Source of the DNA: Candidatus Accumulibacter affinis
Lineage (GTDB): Bacteria > Pseudomonadota > Gammaproteobacteria > Burkholderiales > Rhodocyclaceae
DNA: 64,000 nucleotides
Direction: 5' to 3'
NCBI GenBank assembly: GCA_016713625.1
Contig: JADJOT010000002.1
Coordinates: 310,001 to 374,000 of the forward strand
The stretch's first letter is position 1, and every line of letters begins with the position of its first letter. Both the position numbers and the translations under genes were made by a program. Of this stretch, positions 60,908 to 64,000 are shown one piece after another. Below the pieces are notes generated by a model. The model was given only the letters and a program-made list of their open reading frames with translations, ran no database searches and was not told where the DNA came from.

Positions 60908-61405
60908 TCAGTCCTCAAGCAGGCTGCGGAGCATCCACGCGTTCTTCTCGTGTACTTCCAGGCGCTGCGTGAGCAGATCGGCCGTAGGCTGATCGTTCGC
61001 CGCATTGACCACCGGAAACAACTCGCGTGCGGTACGCGCAGTGGCTTCCTGAGCGGCAACCAGGTTACCGATCATCTCCGTTGCCTTGGGTACGCCCTCC
61101 ACCTCCTTGATCGAGGCGAGGCTGACGAATTCCTTGTAGGTGCCGGGGGCAGGGTGACCCAGTGCGCGAATTCGCTCGGCGATGACGTCGAGCGCGGTCC
61201 ACTGTTCTGTATACTGCGCCATGAACATCAGGTGCAGCGTATTGAACATTGGCCCCGTCACATTCCAGTGGAAGTTGTGCGTCATCAGGTAGAGCGTGTA
61301 GCTGTCGGCGAGCAGAGCGGACAGGCCATCCGCAATTTTTTTCCGATCGTCAGCGTTGATGCCGATGTTGATTGAAGGGGTGTTGGCTGTCTTGGCTTTC
61401 ATCAT
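60908..61405 (-). CDS. dps: Dps family ferritin-like DNA-protection protein
   Basis: 165 residues. The inter-subunit ferroxidase signature is present: HNFHWNVTGPMF (about 43-54) and the DVIAERIRALG block (about 73-83) supply the His, Asp and Glu ligands. Dps shells store iron with peroxide and shield DNA in stress. Two ATGs lie in tandem (61405 and 61402); AAGGAG serves both. A sigma-70-like promoter is at 61532-61561. Confidence 0.95.
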   Translation of the reverse strand: MMKAKTANTPSINIGINADDRKKIADGLSALLADSYTLYLMTHNFHWNVTGPMFNTLHLMFMAQYTEQWTALDVIAERIRALGHPAPGTYKEFVSLASIKEVEGVPKATEMIGNLVAAQEATARTARELFPVVNAANDQPTADLLTQRLEVHEKNAWMLRSLLED

Positions 61406-61531
61406 CGATACTCCTTGGTTGAAACAGTTCGCTCGGTCTGGCGTTCAACACCACCAACGGGGCAGGGAAAAATCCTGGTCTCCACGAGTCTCTATGGCTG
61501 CGGAATAGCGGCATGGAAGACGAATTATTAC

Positions 61532-61561
61532 ATTTTAGGAGCGTCCGTTCGATTGGTCCAA
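61532..61561 (-). promoter_or_regulatory. Candidate dps promoter under an operator-like repeat
   Basis: On the minus strand: TTGGAC (61561-61556), 18 bases, TAAAAT (61537-61532). The -35 box lies inside the perfect palindrome CGATTGG-T-CCAATCG (61550-61564). It does not resemble the OxyR pattern. A leader of about 120 bases would precede dps. Confidence 0.55.
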
Positions 61562-61563
61562 TC

Positions 61564-61591
61564 GATTGTGAGTATACAGTTGATTGTGAGT
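61564..61591. repeat. Two direct 10-base repeats beside the dps promoter
   Basis: GATTGTGAGT occurs at 61564-61573 and 61582-61591, 18 bases apart (near two helix turns), just upstream of the dps -35 box. Position and spacing suit an activator site; the regulator is unknown. Confidence 0.6.
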
Positions 61592-62067
61592 GACTATCAC
61601 CCGGGACTGGCGCTGCGACGTTCGCAGGGATGCGCTGGTTTCGTGGCAAGAATTGCGCAAGCGACTTGCGAGTTTCCTGTCGCCCACTTGCGGGGGACGG
61701 GAAACGTGCATGGGTTGCCTGCTCAGGGGTGCCTGCCAAAACGGTGACCGTTGGTGGAGGACCGACCACTTTCCACGCCACCTGGACGAAGGTGCACCTG
61801 GCGGCGCAAGCGTTGGCCGCGTCCCCGGCAGTGGCCAGGTGGACAAGGAATCAAAGAGTATGGGTGGCGGTCGAAGCTTTTGGTAAGATGCGTGGCATAA
61901 GAACGGAGGGGGCGCCATCGAGCTTGTTCGCCTTGCTTACAGATTTGTGCAGCGTAGCGTAGACAGCAGGGCGCTGTGGCATTGCCTGGGTGAGGAGCCC
62001 GCGGGTTCTCGCGAGTACGGGGACCAGGTGCCTTTTGGGGCGGTCGTCCTTGGCTGAGGGAATGATG
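61592..62067 (+). other. Intergenic region before the FeeM-PilZ gene
   Basis: I see no convincing gene, hairpin or promoter in these 476 bases. Several open frames exist but lack ribosome sites and family features. Confidence 0.4.
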
Positions 62068-63375
62068 ATGATCAGAAGGCTGGTCTCGCCGGTACGCAAG
62101 CTGCTTGGCGGGACGATGAGAAAACTGTTCACCTTTCTCCCACGAGAAAGACGTTTCGCCGTCTACCGGAATTTCGTGGATTGCGATCCAGCGCCAAGCG
62201 CGCGTCTCGAACTGAAGATCGCCGATACCGAAGAGGAACTCGCCGCCTGCTTTACCCTCTTGCATGATGCCTATGTAAACAGCAAGTTCATGAACCCGGA
62301 CCCCTCCGGGATGCGCGTCACCATTTATCACGCGCTGCCGACCACCACGACCCTCTGCGCGAAGTATGACGGAGAAGTCGTCGGCACCTTGTCCTTGATC
62401 CGGGAGAGTGCCCTGGGCTTCCCGCTGCAGAGGATCTTCGATCTGTCCGCGCTGCGCGCGAAGAAGGGGAATATTGCCGAGGTATCGGCATTGGCGGTGC
62501 ACCGGAGATTCCGCCGAACGGGTGGTAGCATTCTCTTCCCGCTGATGAAATTCATGTACGAGTATTGCACGACCTACTTTGATACCCGACATCTTGTCAT
62601 TGCCGTCAATCCAAAGCATATCGAGATGTACGAATCACTGCTGTTCTTCAAGCGCCTGACGCAGAACGTGGTCGAGAATTATGACTTCGTGAACGGCGCG
62701 CCCGCGGTCGGCGCCACGCTTGACCTCAGTACGGCGCCAGAAATCTTCCGCAAACACTATTCGTCCAAACCGCCCAAGCGAGACCTCTATGCGTTCTTCA
62801 CCGAGGTCACGCTGCCCAACATCAAGCTGCCACCACGCCGTTTCTATACCACCAACGACCCGGTGTTGACTCCTGAGCTGCTCGATCACTTCTTCAACGT
62901 GCGTACGAACGTGTTCATGCAACTGAGTGATCGCAAGAAGCGGCTGCTCCATACGATCTACGACCTGCCGGCCTATCGTGCAATTCTCCCAGCCGTGCCA
63001 GAGGAGAATCCCGATGCCTCGGCCGACACGCACCACCGGCGCTTTTCGGTGAGATGTCCAGCAAAGTTTGCGGTGGTGGCCGACGGCAGCGAGAACAACT
63101 TCCGTCTCGAAATCAGCGAACTCTCGCGCTATGGCTTCCTGGCGCACGCGACGTCGACGGTACCGATCAATGCCTGGGGAAAGGCAATCGTTCAGCTTGG
63201 CCCGAATGAAGTGTCGCAAATACACGTCTGGGCGATCCGCCAGTCGGGGACCGGAGTTTACGATTTCGTACTCGGCGAGCCGGACCTGATCTGGCGCAAG
63301 TTCGTCAATGCATTGTACCGCGGCAGTACGCACGCAGACCTTCAAGATGCAACACGATTCATGATCGAAAAGTAA
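62068..63375 (+). CDS. FeeM-type N-acyl amino acid synthase fused to a PilZ-like domain
   Basis: 435 residues. Of three tandem ATGs (62062, 62065, 62068) the last is chosen because GAGGG is seven bases before it. The N-terminal GNAT-like domain (about 45-240) has the FeeM-group pattern: LSLIRESALGFPLQRIFDLSALR, AEVSALAVHRRFR and HLVIAVNPKHIEMYESL. FeeM enzymes join acyl-ACP to amino acids. The C-terminal region (about 325-420) is PilZ-like, with RRFSVR near its start and ELSRYG in place of the D/NxSxxG c-di-GMP motif. So a lipid-making enzyme may answer to a second messenger. The 3' end overlaps the convergent AraC gene by 17 bases. Confidence 0.82.
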   Translation: MIRRLVSPVRKLLGGTMRKLFTFLPRERRFAVYRNFVDCDPAPSARLELKIADTEEELAACFTLLHDAYVNSKFMNPDPSGMRVTIYHALPTTTTLCAKYDGEVVGTLSLIRESALGFPLQRIFDLSALRAKKGNIAEVSALAVHRRFRRTGGSILFPLMKFMYEYCTTYFDTRHLVIAVNPKHIEMYESLLFFKRLTQNVVENYDFVNGAPAVGATLDLSTAPEIFRKHYSSKPPKRDLYAFFTEVTLPNIKLPPRRFYTTNDPVLTPELLDHFFNVRTNVFMQLSDRKKRLLHTIYDLPAYRAILPAVPEENPDASADTHHRRFSVRCPAKFAVVADGSENNFRLEISELSRYGFLAHATSTVPINAWGKAIVQLGPNEVSQIHVWAIRQSGTGVYDFVLGEPDLIWRKFVNALYRGSTHADLQDATRFMIEK

Positions 63376-64000
63376 TGCGGCTGCCGGAGGCTTGCAGTCG
63401 GCGTCGATAATGTGCCGGTGCCATACTGGTCCAACGCACGAAAGCGCGATAAAAGGCTGCGCTGTCGGCAAAGCCCAGTTCCGCGGCAATCTGCGCAAGC
63501 GGCTGTCTGGTCTGGGCGAGTCGGTTAATTGCCATATCGCGACGCAAGGCGTCCTTGATTGTCTGAAAGCTCGATCCCTCTTCTTCCAGTCGGCGATGCA
63601 GCGTGCGTGGCGACAAGTGCAGGGCGCTGGCAACCGCCGCCAGCGAAGTGGATGCCGGTAGGGTATCGCGTAGAGCATTACGCACCCGCAAGACCATCTC
63701 ACGGTCACGCCGGAAAAGAGTGGTCAGTTTTCCCGGCGCTCCGTCGAGAAAAGCCAGCAGGGTGGCTTCGTCGCGGCGGATTGGCAGATCCAGCAGGTTG
63801 GCAGCGAAGGCGGCGGAGAGTATTTCTGCGTCAAAGGTCGAGTGCGCCGTGTAGATCAGCGCATAATCCTCGGCATGCAACGGGCGGGGGTAAGGGAAGG
63901 TGACCGAGTCGAGGACGATGCTGCGCCCCACCAACCAGGAAAACACTCCGTGCAGCAATCGCAGTAGCCATTCGAAGGCGAAGACCCGCCCAATCTGAAG
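63359..64000 (-). CDS. AraC family transcriptional regulator (5' end outside window)
   Basis: The frame is open to base 64000, so the N-terminus is missing; about 213 residues are visible. The C-terminal part has the two helix-turn-helix motifs (SLAAVASALHLSPRTLHRRLEEEG and QIAAELGFADSAAFYRAFVRWTS). The preceding part (FSWLVGRSIVLDSVTFPYPRP) matches the arabinose-binding-like domain of the OruR/ORF-type group. Targets unknown; it may act on the neighbouring FeeM-PilZ gene, which runs convergently. Confidence 0.92.
   Translation of the reverse strand, partial: LQIGRVFAFEWLLRLLHGVFSWLVGRSIVLDSVTFPYPRPLHAEDYALIYTAHSTFDAEILSAAFAANLLDLPIRRDEATLLAFLDGAPGKLTTLFRRDREMVLRVRNALRDTLPASTSLAAVASALHLSPRTLHRRLEEEGSSFQTIKDALRRDMAINRLAQTRQPLAQIAAELGFADSAAFYRAFVRWTSMAPAHYRRRLQASGSRITFRS

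Noticed and set aside
61630..61962. 110-codon plus-strand open frame before the FeeM-PilZ gene
   Set aside because: Basic, Arg/Trp-rich translation without a family pattern or ribosome site; typical of random GC-rich frames.

Overview
The window looks like a chromosomal stretch of a high-GC betaproteobacterium, most likely Rhodocyclales and possibly a 'Candidatus Accumulibacter'-type organism. That placement is inference. It rests on the betaproteobacterial gene orders fmdB-DUF502-aspS-nudB and ybgC-tolQRA-tolB-pal-cpoB-queE, on pilB-pilC-pilD, and on a class III-like polyphosphate kinase 2. No marker gene that would settle the genus is present. I saw no rRNA, tRNA, CRISPR array, insertion sequence or prophage gene.

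Layout. Positions 1-4100 (plus strand) hold the end of a transglutaminase gene, an SDR protein without its catalytic tyrosine, and a bufferin operon (bufA2-bufB-bufC) followed by a small cysteine-rich CWC gene. Positions 4000-14600 (minus strand) hold nudB, a barstar/secreted-RNase pair, aspS, DUF502, fmdB, pilD-pilC-pilB and maeB. Positions 14800-22600 are mostly plus strand: an EF-G paralogue, plsB, terC and a CNNM/CorC-type protein, plus a minus-strand lytic transglycosylase.

Positions 22500-36800 (mostly minus strand) hold queC, a plus-strand propeller gene, queE, the Tol-Pal operon (with an unknown gene between tolA and tolB), ruvC-ruvA-(AI-2E permease)-ruvB, an EamA permease and a ComEA-like protein with a long low-complexity tail. 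Positions 37000-40600 hold a CaiB/BaiF CoA-transferase, an acyl-CoA dehydrogenase and an AT-richer OafA-type acyltransferase.

Positions 40800-50000 (plus strand) are the most unusual part. Two consecutive short membrane genes, one MarC-like and one P-type H+-ATPase-like, each appear to keep only the two ends of their family fold. They are followed by PPK2, a SulP transporter, a DUF1269 protein, an ion-channel-like protein with a degenerate selectivity filter, a DUF3313 lipoprotein and an octaheme/TPR cytochrome. Positions 50100-58100 (minus strand) hold an unknown exported protein, a 1128-residue transglutaminase/DUF2126 protein, glnD and a small conserved-looking gene translationally coupled to glnD.

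Positions 58500-64000 hold a citrate-synthase paralogue lacking substrate-binding histidines, a GDT1-type transporter, dps, an apparent FeeM-type N-acyl amino acid synthase fused to a PilZ-like domain, and the 3' part of an AraC-type regulator cut by the window edge.

Together the genes cover envelope integrity (Tol-Pal, PlsB, lytic transglycosylase), metal handling (bufferin, TerC, CNNM, GDT1, Dps), tRNA charging and queuosine synthesis, Holliday-junction repair, type IV pilus assembly, nitrogen sensing, and phosphate/energy metabolism. The best candidates for new biology are the paired terminal-fusion mini-transporters, the citrate-synthase paralogue with its possible leader terminator, the FeeM-PilZ fusion, and the bufferin operon with its CWC neighbour.
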